IMG/VR virus record: IMGVR_UViG_3300037847_002725
Span: 24,800-50,636 of that record
Length of the DNA stretch: 25,837 nucleotides
Source: a virus
Strand: one strand, 5' to 3'
Shown piece by piece: positions 1-8,304 of this stretch (within the stretch, counting starts at the first letter, position 1; each line of letters opens with the position of its first letter). Below the pieces are notes generated by a model. It saw nothing but the letters and a program-made list of their open reading frames with translations. It was not told the origin of the DNA and did no database searches. A program made the position numbers and the translations under genes.

Positions 1-3000
1 ATCCATGTAATCAATATGGATTTCAACCTTATCCGATTTCACTACCACATCATGTGGGTAAATCATCGGACTGTATGATTTATTCAATATGTTCAATGTT
101 TCAACGCTATCCGTAGCCAATGTTGATGACTGACCCAATATCTTAACGGGTTGTATATCATACACTTCTTCACCTTCACGCTCTTTTGATGATACACTAG
201 ATACAGATACACGGACAAAATCACCTTCCATGTATGGTTTGCGTTCTCTGGCGATTGTCCCTACATCCATATACCATTTACCACCATGCTTTGTTGCACG
301 GTTGCCCAATGATTCACCGTGTTCATCATTCAACGGACCTATACCCAATCTATACATGTAAGGCCCTACACCACGCTTATCCAGAATCATAACATCCATC
401 TCTTTTTGCTCACGAAGCAATACCCACTTGGGGTGGCGTGATTCACCACGCATGTATGTTGAGATTGCATCACGCAACAATATACCATCGTTTTCCTCTG
501 CTTGCAGATGTTCAACAGATTCTTCCAAACCGTCATCATCAGTGCGTCTGGTATTGAATGGTGCAGGAACTAACACATCTTCTGTGCTTTCAAATTGGGT
601 TCGTAGTTTTACGATACGGTCTTTCAACGGTTCTTCATACAGTTCCTTATGTCCGTGTTCTAACAAGTCAATGAAGTACAACTTCTTCCCATCAATAATG
701 ACATCAGCAACATATCGGTCATCGTTTGCATCAATCAGACCTTGACGGACATTGCGTGGTAATTTACAATTTGAACCATCGGCATATGTGGCTTCAACCT
801 TTTTGCCTTGCTTAGTAACGATTGCACGGTATCCATCATACCATGATGACAATACCCAATCACCACTGAAACCACGCAACTGTTCCATGTCATCGTATTC
901 AAAGATACGATGCGCTGCTTTAATTGGTTTAATTGCAGCATTTTCTTTGATGATGTCAGGGTTGGTTAATGCTTTCAACAATGTGGATACTGGAATGTCA
1001 TCTTCACTGAGTTTGAATACAACACTTTCACCGAACTCATCTTCTTTGTGTGCTTCGGGTTCATCACCAGCACCTGGTGCTGATGGGTGTTCCCTTGTCA
1101 TAGATTGCATCTCAGGGAATACCGTTTGTAATTGGTTCATTGGAACATTGAGATATGGCCTTTTGTCAGCAGATGGCAAACCGTCATTGTGTAGTACTTC
1201 GGGTTGCCCGTCTATACCAAAATGCACACCAAATGTTGGACTCATTTTCCAACCATGTTTCATTTGTAATCCACTGCTATTGTAAATACTCAATGGTAAT
1301 GAACCTGGTGCGTGTTGTCTTTCATCGTGAGCAAAGTGTTGATTCTGTGGCCAATAGATTGCTGACGATGCGGTGGCATCATCAATCTCATGGGTCTTTC
1401 CTTCATCTGTAGTCCATACACCATGCACTACATCGTTGTCCCAATCACGATGTTGCGGTTGCGCTCGCAATATCCAATCGTTTGCATGACTCCATAGAGC
1501 CAACGCATTGACATGCGCTTGCGACCAATCTCCATTTTCATCAGGTCCGAATGGGTCTGGTAATTCAGATGCTTCAAATTGTTCTCGTATTTTCCCAGCA
1601 AGTGATTGAGCAGCGTTAGCCACTAAGTTGTTTGTACTCATCCACTTGTTAGCATAGTAATTTGTTTGAGCGCGACGGTTTGGATTGCGACCAGTTGGTG
1701 CAAGATTCGGTTGCTCGCTTTCTTTGGTTTTTTGTTTGAACCATTCTTCATCACGCTCATCTTCGGGTGTGTCTAAGAATGCATCCAATCCCATTTGCAT
1801 AACGGATTCTTTGTGTTGCTCTTTACTTGGTGCTATGGTTGATTGTAATGCTTCTTGGCTAAACTTGTGTTTGCCTGTGCCATTACAATTCGGACATGTT
1901 TCGCCAACCTTTGGTGCAGATTCATCACTGCTGAATATATCGGGTAGTGTGCTTTGTTGTGTTTCACCACCACCGAATAAATCTGGTAAATCAGATTTAG
2001 CCACATCTTCAGGGTCAATCATTCCATCTCCATTACATACGGGACATTCGGTTTCACCATCGGCTAATGCTTGTAATCCCGCTTGGCGGTTTGGGAACTC
2101 AAATCTGTGCGCCCTTTCACCATCGTTATGACGCACCCTCTCAATATGTTGGCCACGACTCAAGAAGTCCCGTTGCATTGTTTCATCAACAGGACCTGAT
2201 GCTGGCAGTTCATCAATTGGTTTGTACATGTACCACGAACCTGGTGGTTTGTCTTTATCCAACCAACCAGTTTCTTCTGATGACCGCCATGTTTCACCAG
2301 GTTGCATACCTGTGGAACTTACTGCGAATGGTGCAACCTTCCCATGAACATCCATATCATCAAGTGAAAACATGTTGGCATATTCATCTAACAATGGCAA
2401 CGGTTCTTGTTGCACTTCTTCCCTACCTAAATCTGCATGTAGTAAGAACTGCTTGACTCTTTCATCAATGTTATCGGCTTTACCAGGTATCAAATGGATA
2501 CCTTGCTCTCTTGCTAATTGTGATAATTCCCGTTCCCATTTACCTGTTTGGGGAGTTAGATTCCCACCAGGTAATGAACCCAGCATTCTATCAGACACAC
2601 CACCATCAGCGGGGTGTTCAGTCCATCTTCCCCATAATGCGCCTAACATGCGTTGGCGTTTGTCATCTTTACGACCACGATTGTTGAACATGTGATTCAG
2701 TGTATTACGAGTTGTTGTGTAGTGGTTATCATTCAATGATACACCTTCAATGGTTTGTCCTAATCCTTCATCATTGGTGTTCCAATCACCAGCATACAAA
2801 GGCCCTGTTGGGTATGCACGGGAAAACTCATGGTGGTATTGCGGGTCATGGGACATTGAAAACTGTGGCCATGCTTGTAATTGGCCACTCAATATATGGA
2901 ATGGTAATCCTGCACCAGCAGAGCGTGGGTGGTCAGATATGAAGCCCATGATTTGTTGCATGTTATCACGGGGAACTCCATTCATTTCCAATCCAACTTG

Positions 3001-4884
3001 AGTTGCTTCTTCACGGGATTCATTAGCAGACAATCCGCCTTCAGCATCTGTGCGACCAGTTGCTTTTGGCCATATCTTTTCTGGGTATGCTTCCTGTATT
3101 GTGTCCCCTTCTTTCAATGGCAATACATATTGTGGTGAACTTGATTGTGTTGGCATAGTGAATAGACCAGTGTTTTCTTTACCCCATGTGTCAGGGTGAA
3201 ACATATGGTCAAGTTCTGTGATTGGTGATTGTGGGTCATCAGCGATACCACCTCTTGAATGGTGCGGTATCATAAACAAACCATACGGACTCATACGCAG
3301 ATTCTTTTCATCACCGCCCATAAAATGATACATGTTGAGATACGGACCTAAACCATTCAATACTTCTTTTTGGCGTTCAAACTGTTCAGCAATTGATTGC
3401 AGATGTTCCTTTGTCAAGAAGTGTTGATTTTCGTCAATAAATCCTTGATGTAATAAATCGTCAAACTCATCCATACTGCCAAAGGCTTCGTCATTGTCGG
3501 TATCGTGGTCAGTGCTTAATGCCTGTTCATATTCACCATTTTCATCTTTGACTCGTCTTGGTATCATTCCATGTTGCTGAATGAGATAATCGTGTAATGT
3601 CATCATACCGAACATATTTTGCACATTCGGGCGAATGTGCTGACTAGTAGGATGTTTCAAACCTGGTCTATGATTCAAAAGAGTAGTTGCTTCTGGGTGC
3701 ATCAAATCGTGATTCCAACCATTTTCATCAAAATGACCTACTGGTATATCACCAGCCTGAACATCTTGCATCAAGTCATCTTTACCATATACCAATATCT
3801 CCTTCATTGCTTCAAGCAATCTGCGACCTTGATATTCGGGTTTTGTACTTTCACCCAATTTGTAATACTGTGGGGGTATTGCACTGCCAGGTGAATTGTG
3901 AGCGCGTAGTCTGTGCATTATTTCACCCGCACCAAATCGCCCTTTGAAATTACGAGTTAGCCAACCTTCATTGATTGATGGTGGTCGCTTATCGCCACCA
4001 AACCCGTGTTCACTGATATGAGCGATTACTGCATCACGCTCACTTGGTTTCAACCATTCCAATCCAAATGCATAACCCAACATACCCAATGAGTGATTGC
4101 CAGTGTCATATATTTCAAGCGGGTCTTTCTCTTTACCTGCCCATACACGCTTGTATTGGTCAAGATGTGCTTGGCGTTGTTGCATTGGTTCGGCATTTTG
4201 TATCTCTTCGGGTGCTTGTTTCAACCATTCCCAAAAGTGCTTCCGATACAAGTCAGTTGGCGACCCAATAATCCCATCACCTTCTATGCGACCCAAATGT
4301 GATGGTTGGTTATGCCAACCATTTTTGTGAATACGCTCATGGTCAGCCACTTCTTTTTCCAACCACGCTTTATGATAATTGGTCATTTCACCGTTGTCAT
4401 CAGTGTATGGTTGCCATGCAGATGACAATGTTTCAAGCCATTGAGGTCTGCCCCATTCGGAATTATGCATAAGTGGTGAGATGTCCCAGGGACATATAGA
4501 ACCAAATGCAACTTGTGAATCTATGTCATTCATAGATGGCCATGTGGAATGTGAATCACGGGGTTTGTTATGCCCATTTACATATTGTCGCAATCGTGGT
4601 ATCCACGCTGCATCTGATAGTCCAGATTGTTGAGCAGTTGTTTGACGGAATGGTTTGACGAACTCCCTATTCCCGACACCCTTTTTTGCACCCTTCAATA
4701 TATCTTGAGATGCCATTGACAATGCCGTTTCGTAAAACATTGGTTGGAATACGCCATGACGGATTGCATTCATCTTTGAGAACTCATAATTGGCTGCTGC
4801 GTTTAGCAGGTCTTGGCCATCAATCAGCGACTTATACAATTCATGTTTCGCCCGTAGGTGAAAGTCATACGCTGATTCAATCAT
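1..4884 (-). CDS. Giant virion-type protein with ligase-like nucleotidyltransferase domain, C-terminus beyond left edge
   Basis: Reading leftward from ATG at 4884, the frame stays open to base 1, giving 1628 codons with no stop, so the gene is partial at its 3' end. The start follows the upstream stop by 13 bp and is preceded by AGGGGG. Most of the protein is unrecognised: acidic, rich in Asn, His, Gly and Pro, with repeated D-E-N-G turns. Two Cys pairs resemble DnaJ zinc repeats: CPVCNGDG (C947, C950) and CPNCNGTG (C997, C1000). From about residue 1325 the order of motifs matches ATP-dependent DNA ligases or capping enzymes: WYDGYR at 1348 (motif I), VADVIIDG...YFIDLL near 1392-1405 (motif III region), DGILLRD at 1466 (motif IV), WVLLREQKEMD at 1487 (motif V), then a likely OB fold. 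Motif I has Trp where the nucleotide-accepting Lys belongs, so ligation is unlikely. A virion or tail-associated role is inferred from size and position after the portal operon. Confidence 0.8.
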   Translation of the reverse strand, partial: MIESAYDFHLRAKHELYKSLIDGQDLLNAAANYEFSKMNAIRHGVFQPMFYETALSMASQDILKGAKKGVGNREFVKPFRQTTAQQSGLSDAAWIPRLRQYVNGHNKPRDSHSTWPSMNDIDSQVAFGSICPWDISPLMHNSEWGRPQWLETLSSAWQPYTDDNGEMTNYHKAWLEKEVADHERIHKNGWHNQPSHLGRIEGDGIIGSPTDLYRKHFWEWLKQAPEEIQNAEPMQQRQAHLDQYKRVWAGKEKDPLEIYDTGNHSLGMLGYAFGLEWLKPSERDAVIAHISEHGFGGDKRPPSINEGWLTRNFKGRFGAGEIMHRLRAHNSPGSAIPPQYYKLGESTKPEYQGRRLLEAMKEILVYGKDDLMQDVQAGDIPVGHFDENGWNHDLMHPEATTLLNHRPGLKHPTSQHIRPNVQNMFGMMTLHDYLIQQHGMIPRRVKDENGEYEQALSTDHDTDNDEAFGSMDEFDDLLHQGFIDENQHFLTKEHLQSIAEQFERQKEVLNGLGPYLNMYHFMGGDEKNLRMSPYGLFMIPHHSRGGIADDPQSPITELDHMFHPDTWGKENTGLFTMPTQSSSPQYVLPLKEGDTIQEAYPEKIWPKATGRTDAEGGLSANESREEATQVGLEMNGVPRDNMQQIMGFISDHPRSAGAGLPFHILSGQLQAWPQFSMSHDPQYHHEFSRAYPTGPLYAGDWNTNDEGLGQTIEGVSLNDNHYTTTRNTLNHMFNNRGRKDDKRQRMLGALWGRWTEHPADGGVSDRMLGSLPGGNLTPQTGKWERELSQLAREQGIHLIPGKADNIDERVKQFLLHADLGREEVQQEPLPLLDEYANMFSLDDMDVHGKVAPFAVSSTGMQPGETWRSSEETGWLDKDKPPGSWYMYKPIDELPASGPVDETMQRDFLSRGQHIERVRHNDGERAHRFEFPNRQAGLQALADGETECPVCNGDGMIDPEDVAKSDLPDLFGGGETQQSTLPDIFSSDESAPKVGETCPNCNGTGKHKFSQEALQSTIAPSKEQHKESVMQMGLDAFLDTPEDERDEEWFKQKTKESEQPNLAPTGRNPNRRAQTNYYANKWMSTNNLVANAAQSLAGKIREQFEASELPDPFGPDENGDWSQAHVNALALWSHANDWILRAQPQHRDWDNDVVHGVWTTDEGKTHEIDDATASSAIYWPQNQHFAHDERQHAPGSLPLSIYNSSGLQMKHGWKMSPTFGVHFGIDGQPEVLHNDGLPSADKRPYLNVPMNQLQTVFPEMQSMTREHPSAPGAGDEPEAHKEDEFGESVVFKLSEDDIPVSTLLKALTNPDIIKENAAIKPIKAAHRIFEYDDMEQLRGFSGDWVLSSWYDGYRAIVTKQGKKVEATYADGSNCKLPRNVRQGLIDANDDRYVADVIIDGKKLYFIDLLEHGHKELYEEPLKDRIVKLRTQFESTEDVLVPAPFNTRRTDDDGLEESVEHLQAEENDGILLRDAISTYMRGESRHPKWVLLREQKEMDVMILDKRGVGPYMYRLGIGPLNDEHGESLGNRATKHGGKWYMDVGTIARERKPYMEGDFVRVSVSSVSSKEREGEEVYDIQPVKILGQSSTLATDSVETLNILNKSYSPMIYPHDVVVKSDKVEIHIDYMD

Positions 4885-4897
4885 TTCGTCGCCCCCT

Positions 4898-5314
4898 TCA
4901 TAGGTGGCGCGATAATTCCTCAACCTTCTTGACGAGTGCATCCACCTCAAATGGGTTGTCCTCTTGCCATGCGCCTAGCAATTGAGATTTTTTCAGTGCT
5001 GCTGGGCGTTCTCCACCTGCTTGATTGTAATGCATGCCCAATGTTGATTCGGTTTGGTGTGTATTTCCACCTTCATGGTAATTCAAACCTGGTGGGTTTT
5101 TATCAACGGTCAGTTTCTTTGCTACGGTTTCAGGAACTGGTGGTTGCTCTTGGTTAGTCCAATAGTGTTGCGCCCTAACATTTTGACCGCTAACATCTTC
5201 AAAACGAACATCATTGTTTCCAGATTCTTCAACTGCCTTTTCCAATTGTAATGCTTTGTCAAGCAACCTTCCGATTTCGCTATGTTCTCCTGCTTTAACT
5301 GGTATTGGCTTCAT
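4898..5314 (-). CDS. Small protein of unknown function, portal-operon distal
   Basis: This is a 138-residue hydrophilic protein I do not recognise. ATG at 5314 is preceded by AGAGGT at good spacing, and that site lies over the end of the upstream gene, whose stop is at 5317, so the two are probably co-translated. The N-terminal third contains a predicted helix (residues about 10-32). The middle is Asn/Gln/Pro/Gly rich and probably disordered. The C-terminal 30 residues, from SQLLGAWQEDNPF onward, look helical and charged. No cysteine pairs, membrane span or catalytic motif is visible. Its place between the portal and the giant protein suggests a scaffold, head-completion or virion accessory role, but that is positional inference only. 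Confidence 0.75.
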   Translation of the reverse strand: MKPIPVKAGEHSEIGRLLDKALQLEKAVEESGNNDVRFEDVSGQNVRAQHYWTNQEQPPVPETVAKKLTVDKNPPGLNYHEGGNTHQTESTLGMHYNQAGGERPAALKKSQLLGAWQEDNPFEVDALVKKVEELSRHL

Positions 5315-5316
5315 GT

Positions 5317-5688
5317 TTATACCTCTGGTAATGGTTTGTTTTCATAGTGTCCCAAATCTTTTGCTTGATTGGCCAGATTGTGAATATCTGCCCAATCCAT
5401 TTCGTGGAACTCTTGATTAGATGTTGGAACATCAAATGTTGCACCAAAGTCATCTTCGTCTGTTCCCTTAATCAATGCTGATTCGTTTCGTAGTGGGTCG
5501 CCCCATACATCTTGAATAGCGGGTGTGTCAGCGCGAACGAATCCTGCTCGCTTTAGCAATCCCGCTGGATTGACCAGCATTTTACGGAGTTGTAGGTTTT
5601 GCTCACGGATACTTTGCATGTCGTTATCCATCTGTTCCATTTTGGTAATCAGAGCCGACATGAGTTTTTCCGCTGCATTATCTGTCAT
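5317..5688 (-). CDS. Small coiled-coil protein, possible scaffold or head accessory
   Basis: A 123-residue protein with a near-perfect ribosome site (GAGGTGATTG just before ATG 5688). Residues about 5-38 form an amphipathic heptad-like helix (KLMSALITKMEQMDNDMQ and onward), consistent with a coiled coil. The rest is acidic, with motifs such as GTDEDDFGATFDVP and a short C-terminal helix. The upstream gene ends at 5698, nine bases before this ATG, and the downstream gene starts immediately after, so it belongs to the same transcript as the portal. A coiled-coil protein after the portal would fit a scaffold or portal-adaptor partner, but I recognise no family and this remains a guess. Confidence 0.75.
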   Translation of the reverse strand: MTDNAAEKLMSALITKMEQMDNDMQSIREQNLQLRKMLVNPAGLLKRAGFVRADTPAIQDVWGDPLRNESALIKGTDEDDFGATFDVPTSNQEFHEMDWADIHNLANQAKDLGHYENKPLPEV

Positions 5689-5697
5689 TCAATCACC

Positions 5698-6069
5698 TCA
5701 ATATGGTCGGGATACATATTGGCCAGGTGAGCGTTGAGGTCGCATAGGGCCTCCAGTTCGTGCAGGTAAAATCAATCCTTTGACCATTCTATCACGGTCT
5801 GCCACATCAAACACCTTTGCGGTTTCTTCCCACTGTGCGATTGGGACACCGTTCACGAATTGGCTTGTGCCATGAATATGTGTTCCTTCGGCTTTCTGAA
5901 CCAATGACCATAAATCTTCACTAAGGAATGAACTGGTGTTTTTGATGACGCTTAGTGCATCACCAGCCATGTTAGAATCACCGTTTTCAATCGCCTTATC
6001 AATCGCTTCAACTGCGTCTTTCAACTTACGAACCATAGGGTCCATCTTGGATAAATCAATCCCCGCCAT
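5698..6069 (-). CDS. Small helical protein of unknown function downstream of portal
   Basis: The reading frame is open from a GTG at 6087. I prefer ATG at 6069 (protein beginning MAGIDLSKMDPMV, 123 residues) because the GTG sits directly against a GGTGG run. Residues about 10-60 are helical (KLKDAVEAIDKAIENGD; ALSVIKNTSSFLSEDLW). The C-terminal 25 residues are basic and rich in Pro, Arg and Gly. No catalytic or metal motif is visible. It follows the portal stop by about 30 bp and its own stop is within ten bases of the next gene, so it is an operon member, probably of virion assembly. Function unknown. Confidence 0.7.
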   Translation of the reverse strand: MAGIDLSKMDPMVRKLKDAVEAIDKAIENGDSNMAGDALSVIKNTSSFLSEDLWSLVQKAEGTHIHGTSQFVNGVPIAQWEETAKVFDVADRDRMVKGLILPARTGGPMRPQRSPGQYVSRPY

Positions 6070-6100
6070 GATGAAGCCACGCCTCACCCACCTATTGAAC

Positions 6101-7990
6101 TTAACCGTTGAAACCTGAATCAGGTGATAAGTCCCCTAACGGGTCAGCGGCTTTCTCTTTTACCTTGTGAAATGACTCCAATGCTTGTTCAATTGGGGAT
6201 TTTTCATGCCCTCTTTGATGTTTAGATGCCTTTGGCGCACCAGATTGCGCTCGCTCATCTTTCACACCAGATATTCGGTTAGGTCTTGAACCATCGGTTT
6301 TGTCAGAATCACTACCACCACCTACGGGATTTAGCAAACTGCCTTTCATCATGGCTGGATTAGCCATTGCCATATTTGGGTCAGGTGTCATACCCGCTGG
6401 CATACCTTGTGGTGGCATACCTCCTGCGCCCATCTGTGGTGGCATACCCGCCATTGGTGGGCGACCACCCATCATATTTTGTCGCTGCATTGGGTTGCCA
6501 CCCCTACCCATTTGTCCCATACCTGGCATACCACCCGCTGGTGGTGGAACTTGCGGATTACCTGGTTGCGGTGGTGCTGGGTTCTTGTACACGAAGCGAA
6601 TATCCCTATCACCTTCATCTTTGAGTTCTGGTTTGAATCCGAGTTGAGCCATACGAGATGCAATGTTCACTTCCATTTCATCACGCCTCAAGCGAGTGAC
6701 TTCATCTTCTTCTTCATTCGGATACAGACTGAGTTTCCAATCTGCCACTCCCATTTCATTTAACAAACGGGGGAATAAATCACGGGTGTATATCTTTTGA
6801 CCATATTCAACTGCACGATTAGTAACTAAGATTTGCAGACCTTCGTTGCTTAGTCCACCACCCTTTCCACTATCTTGCATGAATACATTGGATACACCAT
6901 AGAATGCGGATATGCGTTGTCGTAGTTCTTCACGAACCTGTGCATATTGCATCTCATCCATTGTATCCATGAACTTAACCCACTCAACACGGCCACGACC
7001 TGTGGCAGATTCAACACCAACCTTTGGAACATAGTGTGGGTCGCGTTCCATCTTTTCTTCAACACCCTTCCAAAATGATGCCGTTGATTGTATGTTATCG
7101 GTAGTGATTGCCAAAATACCACGAGGCATTCTGCGTTTGGAATATAGCAAATACATGTAATTATCCATAGCACTCAATGTCATGGCTTGTCGCCACATTG
7201 TTGCCACTGGACTACGACCATACAACTTGGTTGGATTGAACTTGGATATGTGCAACACTTCACCTTCAAGATAGTATTGTGTTTTACCACTACCTGCCGT
7301 ATTGACAAAGTGAACATCTTGAAGTGGTAAATCACATATTTCACAATTGGTGTATTCTTCAGAATGGGTGTATGTTTTGTTTCGGTGAACGGGACATACT
7401 TGGTATCTGCCACCACGCACACCACGCTTATCAGCAACAATACGAATGAATGTAGGGTCGCCACGAACCAATTGCTTGACACGGGTGAACTCAATATCAC
7501 CTGATTCTTTATCCAAATAGTATTCCTTCTGCAAAATTAAGAATGCATCATCAACAATGTTCAAGTCAAACTCAATTTCACGAAGCACATCAAGAGCGCG
7601 CTGGTCCATAGTGTTGCGTTGTTCAAACAACCACTTTGGATACACCACTTCATCATGGTCTGGTGCTTTTACTTCACCGCCACATAATGTGCATTGGTCA
7701 ACTGCGTGTTGATATTCTTCCATGCAATCAACACACTTCTTTTGGAACTTCTTTTCCCAAAATATACCACGCCTGAATATCTCTTGCGTTAGCGTATTGA
7801 TGGTGGTTCGTAAAATAATGGATTCTTGAGTGACTGCATACAAAGCGGGTATCGTAATCCCTTGAACCAATACGGGTTCTTGAATACCACTTTTCCAAAG
7901 TGGCATTGTTGGCGCAGGGGTTTCCTTACGCTTGAATGGTTTTGTGAGTGCTTCCAAAAATCGGCCTACAGGTCCTTTTTCCTCTGGCAT
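6101..7990 (-). CDS. Portal protein with two zinc-ribbon insertions
   Basis: A 629-residue protein placed downstream of the terminase, with the layout of the phage portal family, which forms the dodecameric DNA gate at one capsid vertex. Supporting segments are VLHISKFNPTKLYGRSP (about 246-262), the helical stretch RQAMTLSAMDNYMYLLYSKRR and the clip/stem-like region around AFYGVSNVFMQDSGKGG. Two Cys clusters are inserted in the N-terminal half: C86-x2-C89 with C100-x2-C103, and C199-P-V-H202 with C216-x2-C219. These look like zinc ribbons and are unusual for portals. After about residue 470 comes a Met/Pro/Gly-rich tail, then a charged end containing SPIEQALESFHK, one copy of a motif shared with other proteins here. 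ATG at 7990 overlaps the upstream stop as TAATG. I am fairly sure of the call from order and fold-like segments, without a database search. Confidence 0.85.
   Translation of the reverse strand: MPEEKGPVGRFLEALTKPFKRKETPAPTMPLWKSGIQEPVLVQGITIPALYAVTQESIILRTTINTLTQEIFRRGIFWEKKFQKKCVDCMEEYQHAVDQCTLCGGEVKAPDHDEVVYPKWLFEQRNTMDQRALDVLREIEFDLNIVDDAFLILQKEYYLDKESGDIEFTRVKQLVRGDPTFIRIVADKRGVRGGRYQVCPVHRNKTYTHSEEYTNCEICDLPLQDVHFVNTAGSGKTQYYLEGEVLHISKFNPTKLYGRSPVATMWRQAMTLSAMDNYMYLLYSKRRMPRGILAITTDNIQSTASFWKGVEEKMERDPHYVPKVGVESATGRGRVEWVKFMDTMDEMQYAQVREELRQRISAFYGVSNVFMQDSGKGGGLSNEGLQILVTNRAVEYGQKIYTRDLFPRLLNEMGVADWKLSLYPNEEEDEVTRLRRDEMEVNIASRMAQLGFKPELKDEGDRDIRFVYKNPAPPQPGNPQVPPPAGGMPGMGQMGRGGNPMQRQNMMGGRPPMAGMPPQMGAGGMPPQGMPAGMTPDPNMAMANPAMMKGSLLNPVGGGSDSDKTDGSRPNRISGVKDERAQSGAPKASKHQRGHEKSPIEQALESFHKVKEKAADPLGDLSPDSGFNG
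6360..6560 (-). repeat. Imperfect Met-Pro-Gly repeat tract in portal tail
   Basis: On the plus strand this stretch shows repeated, degenerate copies of a GGTGGCATACC-type unit. In the portal frame they encode runs such as GGMPPQGMPAGM and GGRPPMAGMPPQMG. The tract probably encodes a flexible, disordered linker between the portal core and its charged C-terminal end. It is coding sequence, not an intergenic repeat. Confidence 0.6.
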
Positions 7991-8304
7991 TACATTCCGC
8001 CCCCACTAGGTTTCGGTCCGCCCCCAGTGAGTGCATCCTCAAGAATCTGCTTTATGCGTTCAACATCAAACAACAACCGTTCCCAATCTGCGCTACCACC
8101 AGAATCGTGTAGTTCACGCAATAATTGTGCGATTTGTTGCACATCGTCTAACAGATAGTGGGCTATACCCAATTGTTGTTTTTGGTCATACAAAGGCTTT
8201 GACTCTTCTTGTTCGGGGGGTTGCGGTTGCGCTGATTGCATTGGTGCGCCTGTTTCATCCATGTAAAACGACTCATCATTTTTGAGAACTGACCACCAAT
8301 TCAT
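7990..8304 (-). CDS. Small helical protein between the LAGLIDADG protein and portal
   Basis: The frame is open further upstream, but the supported start is ATG at 8304. It forms an ATGA overlap with the upstream stop and has GGAGG seven bases before it, giving a 104-residue protein beginning MNWWSVLKNDESFYMDETG. A Pro/Gln/Glu-rich linker (about 24-40) is followed by a long helix-rich segment (LGIAHYLLDDVQQIAQLLRE, then LLFDVERIKQILEDAL) and a Gly/Pro C-terminus. Its stop shares a base with the portal start, so it should be made together with the portal. I do not recognise the family; a small head accessory or portal partner is plausible. Confidence 0.75.
   Translation of the reverse strand: MNWWSVLKNDESFYMDETGAPMQSAQPQPPEQEESKPLYDQKQQLGIAHYLLDDVQQIAQLLRELHDSGGSADWERLLFDVERIKQILEDALTGGGPKPSGGGM

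Noticed and set aside
752-1285. Plus-strand 177-codon frame and other long plus-strand frames across 428-4985
   Set aside because: They are antisense shadows of the giant minus-strand frame: no ribosome sites, odd composition and multiple mutually overlapping frames.
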